Below, in pieces: positions 56,509 through 64,000 of a stretch of DNA of 64,000 nt. Made by a program: the position numbers and the translations under genes. The notes under the pieces were generated by a model. The model was not told the DNA's origin and made no database searches. It saw nothing but the letters and a program-made list of their open reading frames with translations. The stretch is from Crocinitomicaceae bacterium (GTDB lineage: Bacteria > Bacteroidota > Bacteroidia > Flavobacteriales_D > Crocinitomicaceae): the NCBI GenBank assembly GCA_002709305.1, contig PAQM01000006.1, forward strand, positions 62,001-126,000, written 5' to 3'. Numbering within the stretch: position 1 is the stretch's first letter; each line of letters begins with the position of its first letter.

Positions 56509-57951
56509 ATGTCTATTAAACGCCTCTATTATTTTACTATTCGATCATTTATAGGTCCTTTTTTGGTAACATTTGCGATTTCAATGTTTCTATTAATAAT
56601 GCAATTTTTTTGGAAATATATTGATGACTTAATGGGTAAAGGATTATCAATCAGTGTTATTTTAGAACTTTTACTTTACATTTCAGCTAGTTTAATTCCT
56701 CTAGCACTTCCACTATCCATACTACTTTCCTCAATAATGACATTAGGAAATCTTGCTGAAAACAATGAACTTACAGCTTTAAAAGCAAGTGGCTTATCTC
56801 TTCAAAAAATATTAAGGCCACTTACTGGGATGGTACTGGTTATTTCTTTTATAACTTTCTTATTTTCTAACTACGTTATTCCATCGGCAACATTGAAATG
56901 GCATTCATTAATTTATGATATTCAAAACACCAAAATTTCCAGTATAATTAAACCTGGCTCATACAGTACAGATTTAGATGGTTATGCAATTAAAGTCAAC
57001 GAAGAAAATGAAAATTCATTTAAAGATATTTTGATTCATGATCACAGCACACCCAATGAAATCAAATCAATACGTGCAAAAGAAGGGTTTATGTACAAAT
57101 CTAAAAATGGAAAATTTATTTTTTTTGAATTAAAAGATGGAACAGTAATGGAAGAATTAGGCCCTAAAACCCCTAGGTTTAGCGAAGATGGTATAATACA
57201 TAGCCCTGACAAAAATCATCCATCTAGAAGATCAAGCTTCAAACAAGCAACTTATAAAATCGACTTACAAGGTTTTGATTTGAACCGCTCCGATGAAGAT
57301 TTATTTAATGACAAACATGAGATGCTAAATGTTTTTCAAATAAAATACACTATTGATTCCATTAAAAAAAGTGGGGGAAATATTTTAAATAATTTCTTGA
57401 AAAGTATAAAAAATGATCACCCATACTTAAACTCTTACTTTTTTGTAAAGAACAGTAAATTGAAACAAAACATTAAGCATAATAATACACTTTCGTATGA
57501 TAAATTATCAAATGATAAAAAAATAAAAGTGATTTCAAAGGCACAGACAAAAATTAGAAATAAAAATAAAAATCTTGAAAATCAAAAAAATTTTATTGCA
57601 GCAATGAATAGAGATATCAACCAATATTTAATCGAATTCCACAGGAAATTTGCACTGACTATTGCGATTATAATATTATTTTTTGTCGGGGCACCATTAG
57701 GAGCAATAGTCAAAAAAGGTGGTTTTGGCGCACCAGTTGTTATTGCTGCACTCCTATTTATGGTTTATTTTGTTTTAATCACCATTGGTGAAAATATGGT
57801 AAAAACAAATTCTTTTTCTCCATTTGTAGGCATGTGGTTTTCATCTATAGTACTTATTCCAATAGCATTTTGGTTAATGAGGTGTTCTGCTAATGATATT
57901 CCTATTTTCAATCTTCCAAAATTTAAAACAATATTTAAAAAAAGATCTTGA
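56509..57951 (+). CDS. LptF/LptG-family permease
   Basis: About 480 residues from the ATG at 56509 (MSIKRLYYFTIRSFIGPFLV); an ATG at 56494 adds five residues. Three spans open the protein, with FFWKYIDDLMGKGL between them. A periplasmic beta-jellyroll follows, then charged helices, then three spans ending in VKTNSFSPFVG and LMRCSAND. It is the inner-membrane part of the LPS export machine with LptB. Only one of the F/G pair is in the window. The TTGA at 57948 is the next start. Confidence 0.9.
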   Translation: MSIKRLYYFTIRSFIGPFLVTFAISMFLLIMQFFWKYIDDLMGKGLSISVILELLLYISASLIPLALPLSILLSSIMTLGNLAENNELTALKASGLSLQKILRPLTGMVLVISFITFLFSNYVIPSATLKWHSLIYDIQNTKISSIIKPGSYSTDLDGYAIKVNEENENSFKDILIHDHSTPNEIKSIRAKEGFMYKSKNGKFIFFELKDGTVMEELGPKTPRFSEDGIIHSPDKNHPSRRSSFKQATYKIDLQGFDLNRSDEDLFNDKHEMLNVFQIKYTIDSIKKSGGNILNNFLKSIKNDHPYLNSYFFVKNSKLKQNIKHNNTLSYDKLSNDKKIKVISKAQTKIRNKNKNLENQKNFIAAMNRDINQYLIEFHRKFALTIAIIILFFVGAPLGAIVKKGGFGAPVVIAALLFMVYFVLITIGENMVKTNSFSPFVGMWFSSIVLIPIAFWLMRCSANDIPIFNLPKFKTIFKKRS

Positions 57952-59123
57952 AAATTCTATATATCACACATAAACCAATTTATCCAACAATTGATGGTGG
58001 CTGCATAGCAATGGATAGTTTTCTAAGATGCTTATTAAATGCTGAAACTAAAATAGATCATATTTGTATTTCAACAATAAAACATCCGTTTAAAAAGGAA
58101 TTATATCCTAATAAAATCAGATCAAAGGTTAATATTTATAATCATTTTATTGATACAAAAGTTACTTTTCTAAGAGCTCTCACAAGTCTTTTTCAAAATG
58201 GATCATATAAAGTAAACAGATTCCATTGTCATAAACTTGAAAGTAAAATCAATAATGAACTAATAAATATAAAATATGATTGTATAATTCTAGAAAGTCT
58301 TTTTACATCAAGTTATATTAAAACAATTAGATCTGTTAGCCAATCAAAAATATACTTAAGATCTCATAATATTGAACATAATATAAGATCCATAAGTTAT
58401 AAGTCTATTTTTAATCCAATAAATTATTTTTTATATAAATTATTTAAAGATTTAAGAAAATATGAGTTAAAAACATTAAGTCAAGTAGATGGATTATTAA
58501 CAATTTCAGAAGACGATAAACTTAATTTTCAAAAATTAGGTATAAAAACACCTATAAAGAATATTAATGTAGCAATAAAAGCTCATGATTATAACAATGA
58601 TTACAATTCAAAAAATATTTTTTACTTAGGATCATTGAATTGGAAGCCTAATATTGATGCATTAAATTATCTTATAAATATTTTCCCTAAAGTTAAAAGA
58701 TATGAACCATTATGTAAATTATATATAGCGGGGTCATTTAGAAATAATAATTTTAAAGCAAATCAAATCAACAATATCCATTTTGACGGATTTGTTAATG
58801 ATATTTATGAATATGCTAAAAATAGAGGCATATTAGTCTGTCCAACTATATCAGGTTCTGGAATTCGAATTAAAATATTAGAAATGATGTCAATTGGTAT
58901 ACCAATTATAACTACAAGATTAGGTGCATCTGGGATTGATAACTCCTCCCAATGTCTAATTATTAAAGATAATGAAGAAGATATTGTTAATTCAATAATA
59001 GAATTGATTAAAAATATTGATTTAAGAAAGAAATTAGGGAAAAATGCAATTGAGTATATTAAAAAAAATCATAATATTGATAAAATAAGTAAAGAACTAA
59101 TTGAATTCATCGAAAAAAAATAA
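57948..59123 (+). CDS. Glycosyltransferase, GT4/GT1 family
   Basis: A 391-residue GT-B enzyme starting at TTG (MKILYITHKPIYPTIDGG), overlapping the permease stop by four bases. RSHNIEHNIRSISY and the C-terminal donor site ISGSGIRIKILEMMSIGIP with a Glu for the nucleotide sugar are diagnostic. It probably makes a cell-surface polysaccharide. The sugar is unknown. Confidence 0.9.
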   Translation: MKILYITHKPIYPTIDGGCIAMDSFLRCLLNAETKIDHICISTIKHPFKKELYPNKIRSKVNIYNHFIDTKVTFLRALTSLFQNGSYKVNRFHCHKLESKINNELINIKYDCIILESLFTSSYIKTIRSVSQSKIYLRSHNIEHNIRSISYKSIFNPINYFLYKLFKDLRKYELKTLSQVDGLLTISEDDKLNFQKLGIKTPIKNINVAIKAHDYNNDYNSKNIFYLGSLNWKPNIDALNYLINIFPKVKRYEPLCKLYIAGSFRNNNFKANQINNIHFDGFVNDIYEYAKNRGILVCPTISGSGIRIKILEMMSIGIPIITTRLGASGIDNSSQCLIIKDNEEDIVNSIIELIKNIDLRKKLGKNAIEYIKKNHNIDKISKELIEFIEKK

Positions 59124-60294
59124 GCCTAAATTATTGATGCTTGTATCTCGATTTCCTTTTCCCTTGGATAAAGGTGATAAATTACGCGCATTTTATCAAA
59201 TAAAAGAAATGAGTGATTTCTTTGATATAACGCTTATAGCACTAAGCGAAAGGGAAGTATCAAAAAACAACTTTAATCAAGTAAAAATTTTTTGCGATAA
59301 AATTATTATTTGCAAACTCACCCTGTTTTCAAAAATATTTCATATTAGCAGAAGTATAATAAATGGAAATCCTTTTCAAATCGGCTTTTTTTATTCATAT
59401 AGAGCTCAAAAAAAGATTAACTCTATTATTAAAGAGAATAATTTTAAATACATTTATTGTCAGTTAGTTAGAACATCAGAATACGTAAAAAATCATCACG
59501 AAATACCTAAAGCATTAGATTATATGGATGCACTCAGTATAGGTGCAAAAAGACGAATTAAAAAAGAGCCATTTTACAAAAAATGGATATTTAAACTAGA
59601 AAATGAACGTTTAATTAGATATGAAAAATTAATTTTTGATTTTTTTGAAATCAAAACTATTATAAGTGAACAAGATCAAAAATTAATTCACCATCCTGAA
59701 AACAATAAAATAATTTGTATTCCTAATGGAATTGATGATTTTTTTTTCAAACCAATTCAAATTAAAAAAGATCACGACTTTGTATTTATAGGAAATATGA
59801 GCTATGCTCCAAATATTCAAGCAGTAAAGTATATATATAAAAATATATTACCAAAATTCCCAAAATCTAAACTCTTAATATCAGGTGCTTCACCACATAA
59901 AAGCATTATAAGATTAACAAAAAAATCAAATCAGATAACCTTAATTGGATGGGTCGATGATATTAGAAAATCATATTATAGAGGTAAATTATTTTTAGCA
60001 CCTATGATTATTGGAAGTGGCATGCAAAACAAAATCCTAGAAGCAATGGCAATTGGTATACCATGCGTAACAACACCTCTTGTTAACAATGCAATTAAAG
60101 CAAAACAAAATAAAGAAATATTTGAAGTAAATTCTATTAATGAGTTTAATAAAGTTATTAGTAAACTACTAAAAGACCCAAAATTACAAAAGACAATAGG
60201 AGAAAATGGAAAAATGTACGTAAAGAAAAATTACACTTGGACTGAATCAACATCTATTTTAATAAACTTAATGAAAGAAGATTATACTAATTAA
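59101..60294 (+). CDS. Glycosyltransferase, GT4/GT1 family, second gene
   Basis: A 397-residue GT-B enzyme (start TTG at 59101, overlapping the previous gene by 23 bases; an ATG at 59137 would cut the first beta strand). KPKLLMLVSRFPFPLDKGDK opens the acceptor domain. APMIIGSGMQNKILEAMAIG is the donor loop. It is a close functional relative of the preceding gene, so the two may act in sequence on one glycan. A terminator follows. Confidence 0.88.
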   Translation: MNSSKKNKPKLLMLVSRFPFPLDKGDKLRAFYQIKEMSDFFDITLIALSEREVSKNNFNQVKIFCDKIIICKLTLFSKIFHISRSIINGNPFQIGFFYSYRAQKKINSIIKENNFKYIYCQLVRTSEYVKNHHEIPKALDYMDALSIGAKRRIKKEPFYKKWIFKLENERLIRYEKLIFDFFEIKTIISEQDQKLIHHPENNKIICIPNGIDDFFFKPIQIKKDHDFVFIGNMSYAPNIQAVKYIYKNILPKFPKSKLLISGASPHKSIIRLTKKSNQITLIGWVDDIRKSYYRGKLFLAPMIIGSGMQNKILEAMAIGIPCVTTPLVNNAIKAKQNKEIFEVNSINEFNKVISKLLKDPKLQKTIGENGKMYVKKNYTWTESTSILINLMKEDYTN

Positions 60295-60309
60295 TTATAA
60301 ATTAATTAT

Positions 60310-60336
60310 TCAAGTTAATCTATAACTTGATTTTTT
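60310..60336 (+). terminator. Terminator after the glycosyltransferase pair
   Basis: TCAAGTTA (60310-60317) and TAACTTGA (60323-60330) form an eight-base stem with a five-base loop, followed by six T residues. Confidence 0.78.
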
Positions 60337-60360
60337 ATGAATAATAATATACACAAATAA

Positions 60361-60368
60361 TATATTTG
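60361..60368 (+). promoter_or_regulatory. -7 box of ribBA
   Basis: TATATTTG lies 36 bases before the ribBA ATG, after the terminator. No FMN riboswitch fits the short leader. Confidence 0.4.
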
Positions 60369-60404
60369 AACTAATTTTAAAGCTAATTAAAAGACACCTA
60401 AAAT

Positions 60405-61619
60405 ATGGAGTTTAAACTTAATACAATAGAAGAAGCTATTGAAGATATCCAGAAAGGAAAAGTTATTATAGTAGTAGATGATGAAGACCGAGAAAATGAA
60501 GGTGATTTTCTTACTGCAGCAAGAAATATAACACCTGAAATAATTAATTTTATGGTTACACATGGTAGAGGATTAGTATGCGCTCCATTAACAGAAGAAC
60601 AATGTGATAAATTAGGTTTAGATTTAATGGTTAATTCTAATTCATCATCACATGAAACACCATTTACTGTTTCTGTTGATTTAATAGGACATGGCTGTAC
60701 TACTGGAGTGAGTGCTTCTGACCGATCAAAAACAATAAAAGCACTAATAGATCCAAATATTAAATCTGAAGAACTTGCAAAACCTGGTCACATTTTTCCT
60801 CTTCGAGGAAAAAAAAGCGGTGTTTTAAGAAGAGCTGGTCATACTGAAGCTGCAATAGATTTATCTCGTCTAGCTGGTTTTGAACCTGCTGGAGTAATTG
60901 TTGAAATATTAAATGAAGACGGTTCTATGGCAAGACTTCCTGAATTAATGGAAATTGCAAAACGTTTTAATTTAAAGATAATTTCAATAGAAGATTTAAT
61001 AAATTATAGAGTTCAAACAGAATCTTTAGTTGAAAAAATAGTGGATGATATAAATTTACCAACAGAAATCGGTGATTTTAAACTTCACTTATATAAAAAC
61101 AAAAACACAGGAGAAGAGCATTTAGCTTTAACAAAAGGAGACTTTGAAAAAGATGAACCTACTCTACTTCGTGTTCACTCATCTTGTATGACTGGTGATA
61201 TATTTGGATCATGTAGATGTGATTGCGGACCACAATTGCAAAGTGCAATGCAACAAATTGAAAATGAAGGTAAAGGTGCAATTATATATATGAACCAAGA
61301 AGGTAGAGGTATTGGACTAAAAAACAAATTAAAAGCATACAAACTTCAAGAAGAAGGATATGATACAGTTGAAGCAAATATAAAACTAGGTTTTAAACCT
61401 GATGCAAGAGATTATGGAATTGGAGCACAAATTATTCGTGATTTAGGCATATCTAAAATAAAATTAATGACAAACAATCCTAAAAAAAGAATAGGATTAA
61501 CAGGTTATAATATCGAAATTATTGAAAATATACCTATTGAAATTGAAACTAATAAACATAACAAAGATTATCTCAAAACAAAAAGAGATAAAATGGGACA
61601 TAATTTAAATATTAAATAA
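60405..61619 (+). CDS. ribBA: Bifunctional DHBP synthase / GTP cyclohydrolase II
   Basis: A 404-residue enzyme for the first two routes of riboflavin synthesis. The RibB half opens with [11 protein letters not shown] and has [14 protein letters not shown] and [14 protein letters not shown]. The RibA half has the zinc-cysteine segment [20 protein letters not shown] and [15 protein letters not shown]. Both active sites appear intact. lolD follows seven bases later. Confidence 0.95.
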   Translation: MEFKLNTIEEAIEDIQKGKVIIVVDDEDRENEGDFLTAARNITPEIINFMVTHGRGLVCAPLTEEQCDKLGLDLMVNSNSSSHETPFTVSVDLIGHGCTTGVSASDRSKTIKALIDPNIKSEELAKPGHIFPLRGKKSGVLRRAGHTEAAIDLSRLAGFEPAGVIVEILNEDGSMARLPELMEIAKRFNLKIISIEDLINYRVQTESLVEKIVDDINLPTEIGDFKLHLYKNKNTGEEHLALTKGDFEKDEPTLLRVHSSCMTGDIFGSCRCDCGPQLQSAMQQIENEGKGAIIYMNQEGRGIGLKNKLKAYKLQEEGYDTVEANIKLGFKPDARDYGIGAQIIRDLGISKIKLMTNNPKKRIGLTGYNIEIIENIPIEIETNKHNKDYLKTKRDKMGHNLNIK

Positions 61620-61626
61620 ATAATTT

Positions 61627-62283
61627 ATGCTGTCAGCAAAAGGTATAACTAAATCTTACAATAAATTTGATATACTAAAAGGCATTGATTTAGAAATTAA
61701 AAAGGGTGAAGTTGTTTCAATTGTAGGATCCTCAGGTGCTGGAAAAACAACCTTACTTCAAATTTTAGGAACACTAGACACGCCTGATAATGGAGATTTA
61801 TTAATAGATGGTATCAACCCTTTTAAATTAAAGAGAAATAAACTTGCTAACTTTAGAAATCAATTCATTGGTTTTATTTTTCAATTTCATCAATTATTGC
61901 CAGAATTTACAGCTATTGAAAACATCATAATCCCTTCATTAATAAAAGGAACATCTCAAAATACAGCTAAAAAAGAAGCAAGGAGAATTTTAGAAATACT
62001 TAATATTAATGAATGTATAAATAAAAAACCAAGTGAACTTTCTGGTGGAGAACAACAACGTGTAGCTGTTGCAAGATCATTAATTAATAAACCTAAAATT
62101 ATCTTTGCAGATGAACCAACAGGAAACTTAGATAGCCATAATTCTTCTGAATTACATAAAATATTCTTTAACTTAAGAGATGAATTAAATCAAACATTTG
62201 TAATTGTAACACACAATGAGAATTTAGCAGAAATAACGGATCGAAAACTAATTATCTCTGATGGTTTAATATCACCTTCATAA
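61627..62283 (+). CDS. lolD: LolD-like ABC ATPase
   Basis: A 218-residue ATPase: [15 protein letters not shown] (Walker A), [16 protein letters not shown] (Q-loop in the LolD/MacB style), [15 protein letters not shown] and [12 protein letters not shown]. It powers release of lipoproteins from the inner membrane with LolC/E. MacB-type export is the alternative. The permease is not in the window. Confidence 0.88.
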   Translation: MLSAKGITKSYNKFDILKGIDLEIKKGEVVSIVGSSGAGKTTLLQILGTLDTPDNGDLLIDGINPFKLKRNKLANFRNQFIGFIFQFHQLLPEFTAIENIIIPSLIKGTSQNTAKKEARRILEILNINECINKKPSELSGGEQQRVAVARSLINKPKIIFADEPTGNLDSHNSSELHKIFFNLRDELNQTFVIVTHNENLAEITDRKLIISDGLISPS

Positions 62284-62317
62284 TCTAAATCCCTAATACT
62301 TTGTTAAATAAAAACAT

Positions 62318-63076
62318 ATGAATAACAAAGAAATAAAAGAATATCTGGATTTTAAATCTCAACAATACAATACTACTAAATTTATTGAAACAGACCCTAT
62401 TCAAATACCACATTTATTTTCTCGAAAAGAAGATATAGAAATAATAGGATTTTTAATCTCAACAATCGCTTGGGGAAATAGAAAATCAATAATTAATAGT
62501 GGTAATAAAATTCTTAAAATAATGAATTATTCACCATATGAATTCATTATGAATTATTCTCCAAAACCACTAAATTTTACTCATAGAACATTTAATTCTA
62601 TTGATTTAGATTTTTTCTTTAGAAGCTTACAAAACATATATTTAAATCATGGAGGTTTAGAAAAATCATTCTCCAATGACTCTGAATTCACAAGTATTAA
62701 AGAGAAAATAATAAAATTTAGAAATATATTTTTAGAAACTGAACACGAAAAACGTTCTGAAAAACACATCTCTAATCCCCAAAAAAATTCAACCGCAAAA
62801 AGAATTAATATGTTTTTACGTTGGATGGTTAGAAATGACTCGACAGGAGTTGATTTTGGAATATGGAAATCAATTAAAACATCTGAATTATATATCCCAC
62901 TTGATATTCATACAAGCAAAGCAGCAAGAAGTTTAGGTCTAATTAAACGAAAAAGTAATGACTGGAAAGCATTAGATGAATTAATGCAAAATCTAAGATT
63001 ATTTGACTCAGAAGATCCTGTTAAATATGATTTTGCTTTATTTGGAATTAGTGCATTTGAAGATGTAATTACTTAA
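62318..63076 (+). CDS. TIGR02757-family protein
   Basis: A 252-residue protein: LDFKSQQYNTTKFIETDPIQ, EIIGFLISTIAWGNRKSI, FFRSLQNIY, FLRWMVRNDSTGVDFGIW and PLDIHTSKAARSLGL. This is the DUF2400/TIGR02757 family, conserved in Bacteroidota with no known function; it has a helical, HhH-like pattern. It lies 34 bases after lolD. Confidence 0.9.
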   Translation: MNNKEIKEYLDFKSQQYNTTKFIETDPIQIPHLFSRKEDIEIIGFLISTIAWGNRKSIINSGNKILKIMNYSPYEFIMNYSPKPLNFTHRTFNSIDLDFFFRSLQNIYLNHGGLEKSFSNDSEFTSIKEKIIKFRNIFLETEHEKRSEKHISNPQKNSTAKRINMFLRWMVRNDSTGVDFGIWKSIKTSELYIPLDIHTSKAARSLGLIKRKSNDWKALDELMQNLRLFDSEDPVKYDFALFGISAFEDVIT

Positions 63077-63102
63077 TTTTAAAAAACTCAACGATAAAAT
63101 TT

Positions 63103-63110
63103 TATCTTTG
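63103..63110 (+). promoter_or_regulatory. -7 box of the BatA-domain gene
   Basis: TATCTTTG matches TAnnTTTG exactly and ends six bases before the ATG at 63117. Transcription would start at about the start codon. Confidence 0.45.
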
Positions 63111-63116
63111 AATATT

Positions 63117-64000
63117 ATGAATTTTTTTCATCATGAATTTCTTTGGGCATTTACAATTTTAATTATCCCAATAATTATTCATCTTTTTAACTTCAAACGA
63201 TATAAAACACTTTATTTTTCAAGTCTAAGTTTTATTAAACATGTTGATGAACAAACTAAAGCAACGAAAAAACTAAAATACCTTCTAACTCTAATAAGTA
63301 GACTACTTGCGTTTAGTTTTTTAATCCTTGCATTTGCACAACCTTATTTTGCAGATGATAATAAAAACTTAAAATTTAAAAATAGTATCATAGCATTCTA
63401 CATTGATAATTCTTTCTCAATGCAAGCAGTTGGCTCAAATGGTGAATTGTTGTCTGAAGCTAGAGAGATTGCAAGAGAAATAATAAACAAATCATCATTA
63501 GATACTAAATTTTTGATATCAACAAATGCTAAAAATGGAAGTGAAGAAAGATTATTATCTAAAATTCAAGCAATTGAAAAAATAGATGAAATAAAACTAT
63601 CTCCACTGACACGATCAATTAATGAAATAATTGAATGGCAAAATGAAAAAATAAATTCAAACAAATTAATAGGAGATGAAACTTCAATTCAACGCTTATT
63701 GATAAGTGATTTTCAATCAAATACTAGATTTGATTCAAACAGTATACCTGTCAAAATAAAATCAAATAACTCATTTTCACCAATTAAACTATCCCCTAAG
63801 AACTTTGAAAACATATTTATTGATTCTATTTGGTTTTCATCTCCAATTAAAAAACTAGGCAAAAAAAATGAGTTAAACATAAAAATAAATAACCCATCAA
63901 AAAAAGATTTAAAAAATGTCGAATTAAATATAGAAATTGAAAATTATCAAAACACTATATTTATTGATTTACCAAAAAATGAAAAAACAACCACTATAAT
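63117..64000 (+). CDS. batA: BatA-domain membrane protein, 3' end cut
   Basis: The first 294 codons are in the window. The conserved N-terminus is FFHHEFLWAFTILIIPIIIH, with a second span near 60 (LLAFSFLILAFAQPYF), giving the double-membrane BatA domain. A vWA-like region starts at IAFYIDNSFSMQAV, where DNSFSM replaces the DxSxS MIDAS pattern. The rest is periplasmic or cytosolic beta structure. It belongs to the Bat family of aerotolerance-type proteins, whose role is not settled. Confidence 0.85.
   Translation, partial: MNFFHHEFLWAFTILIIPIIIHLFNFKRYKTLYFSSLSFIKHVDEQTKATKKLKYLLTLISRLLAFSFLILAFAQPYFADDNKNLKFKNSIIAFYIDNSFSMQAVGSNGELLSEAREIAREIINKSSLDTKFLISTNAKNGSEERLLSKIQAIEKIDEIKLSPLTRSINEIIEWQNEKINSNKLIGDETSIQRLLISDFQSNTRFDSNSIPVKIKSNNSFSPIKLSPKNFENIFIDSIWFSSPIKKLGKKNELNIKINNPSKKDLKNVELNIEIENYQNTIFIDLPKNEKTTTI

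Noticed and set aside
60295-60404. FMN riboswitch before ribBA
   Set aside because: Only 110 bases are available, holding a terminator and a -7 box, without the conserved FMN aptamer segments.

Overview
The window reads as a chromosomal segment of a low-GC member of the Bacteroidota, most likely a marine-type member of the Flavobacteriales. The base composition is very AT-rich. Promoter-like sites follow the Bacteroidota pattern (TTG, 19-20 bases, then TAnnTTTG). Several proteins belong to families typical of this phylum: DUF5606, DUF6702, DUF4421, TIGR02757, BatA, the START-like domain protein, and secreted proteins with type IX secretion (T9SS) sorting-like C-termini. Genes are tightly packed, and no stretch longer than about 300 bases lacks a gene. 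I see no insertion sequence, prophage or CRISPR array.

Layout. 1-9566: an EttA-like ABC-F protein (cut at its 5' end) coupled to PepD, a small secreted protein, MnmA, a secreted M1 peptidase with a DUF6702 protein, and a GT2 glycosyltransferase. 9574-18291 (minus): yidC-pyrG, cvfB-usp, a secreted unknown, rpe, and an L,D-transpeptidase. 18335-22114 (plus): rhomboid protease, class IV aminotransferase/ADC lyase, a cysteine-repeat lipoprotein, a T9SS-type cargo protein and a coiled-coil protein. 22222-28205 (minus): lipoprotein, HMG-CoA lyase, pyrD, an ECF sigma factor, and an MbnH/MbnP-like pair coupled to a methyltransferase. 29256-34399 (minus): an amidase, an MCE protein, two Fe-S oxidoreductase subunits with a HAD gene between them, and a conserved small protein. 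34433-45284 (plus): lptD, yqgE, rarA, a lipid A-type acyltransferase, an HD protein, glucokinase, a GH92 mannosidase and a J-domain protein. 45291-52223: acyl-CoA reductase divergent from a ferredoxin, the SRP RNA gene, fsa, a subtilase, DUF5606-pepF, and a tRNA-Met. 52421-55985 (minus): DoxX, a frameshifted coiled-coil protein, a secreted nuclease, a sirtuin and a cupin. 56078-64000 (plus): a START-like protein, an LptF/G permease, two glycosyltransferases, ribBA, lolD, a TIGR02757 protein and batA (cut at its 3' end).

Functionally most of the window is housekeeping: envelope construction (LptD, LptF/G, LolD, acyltransferase, YidC, amidase, L,D-transpeptidase, MCE protein), nucleotide and cofactor synthesis (PyrG, PyrD, RibBA), and peptide turnover (PepD, PepF, M1, S8, rhomboid). 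The accessory parts are more distinctive. They are a di-heme enzyme/MbnP pair whose MbnP carries a T9SS-like tail, a cysteine-repeat lipoprotein behind a palindrome, and a family of coiled-coil secreted proteins sharing a near-identical leader. That family has two copies about 33 kb apart plus a third remnant, and one copy is split by a frameshift in an A8 run.

I did not find a clearly new defence or mobile system. The best candidates for new biology are the MbnP/MbnH/methyltransferase unit, the shared-leader family and the cysteine-repeat lipoprotein.
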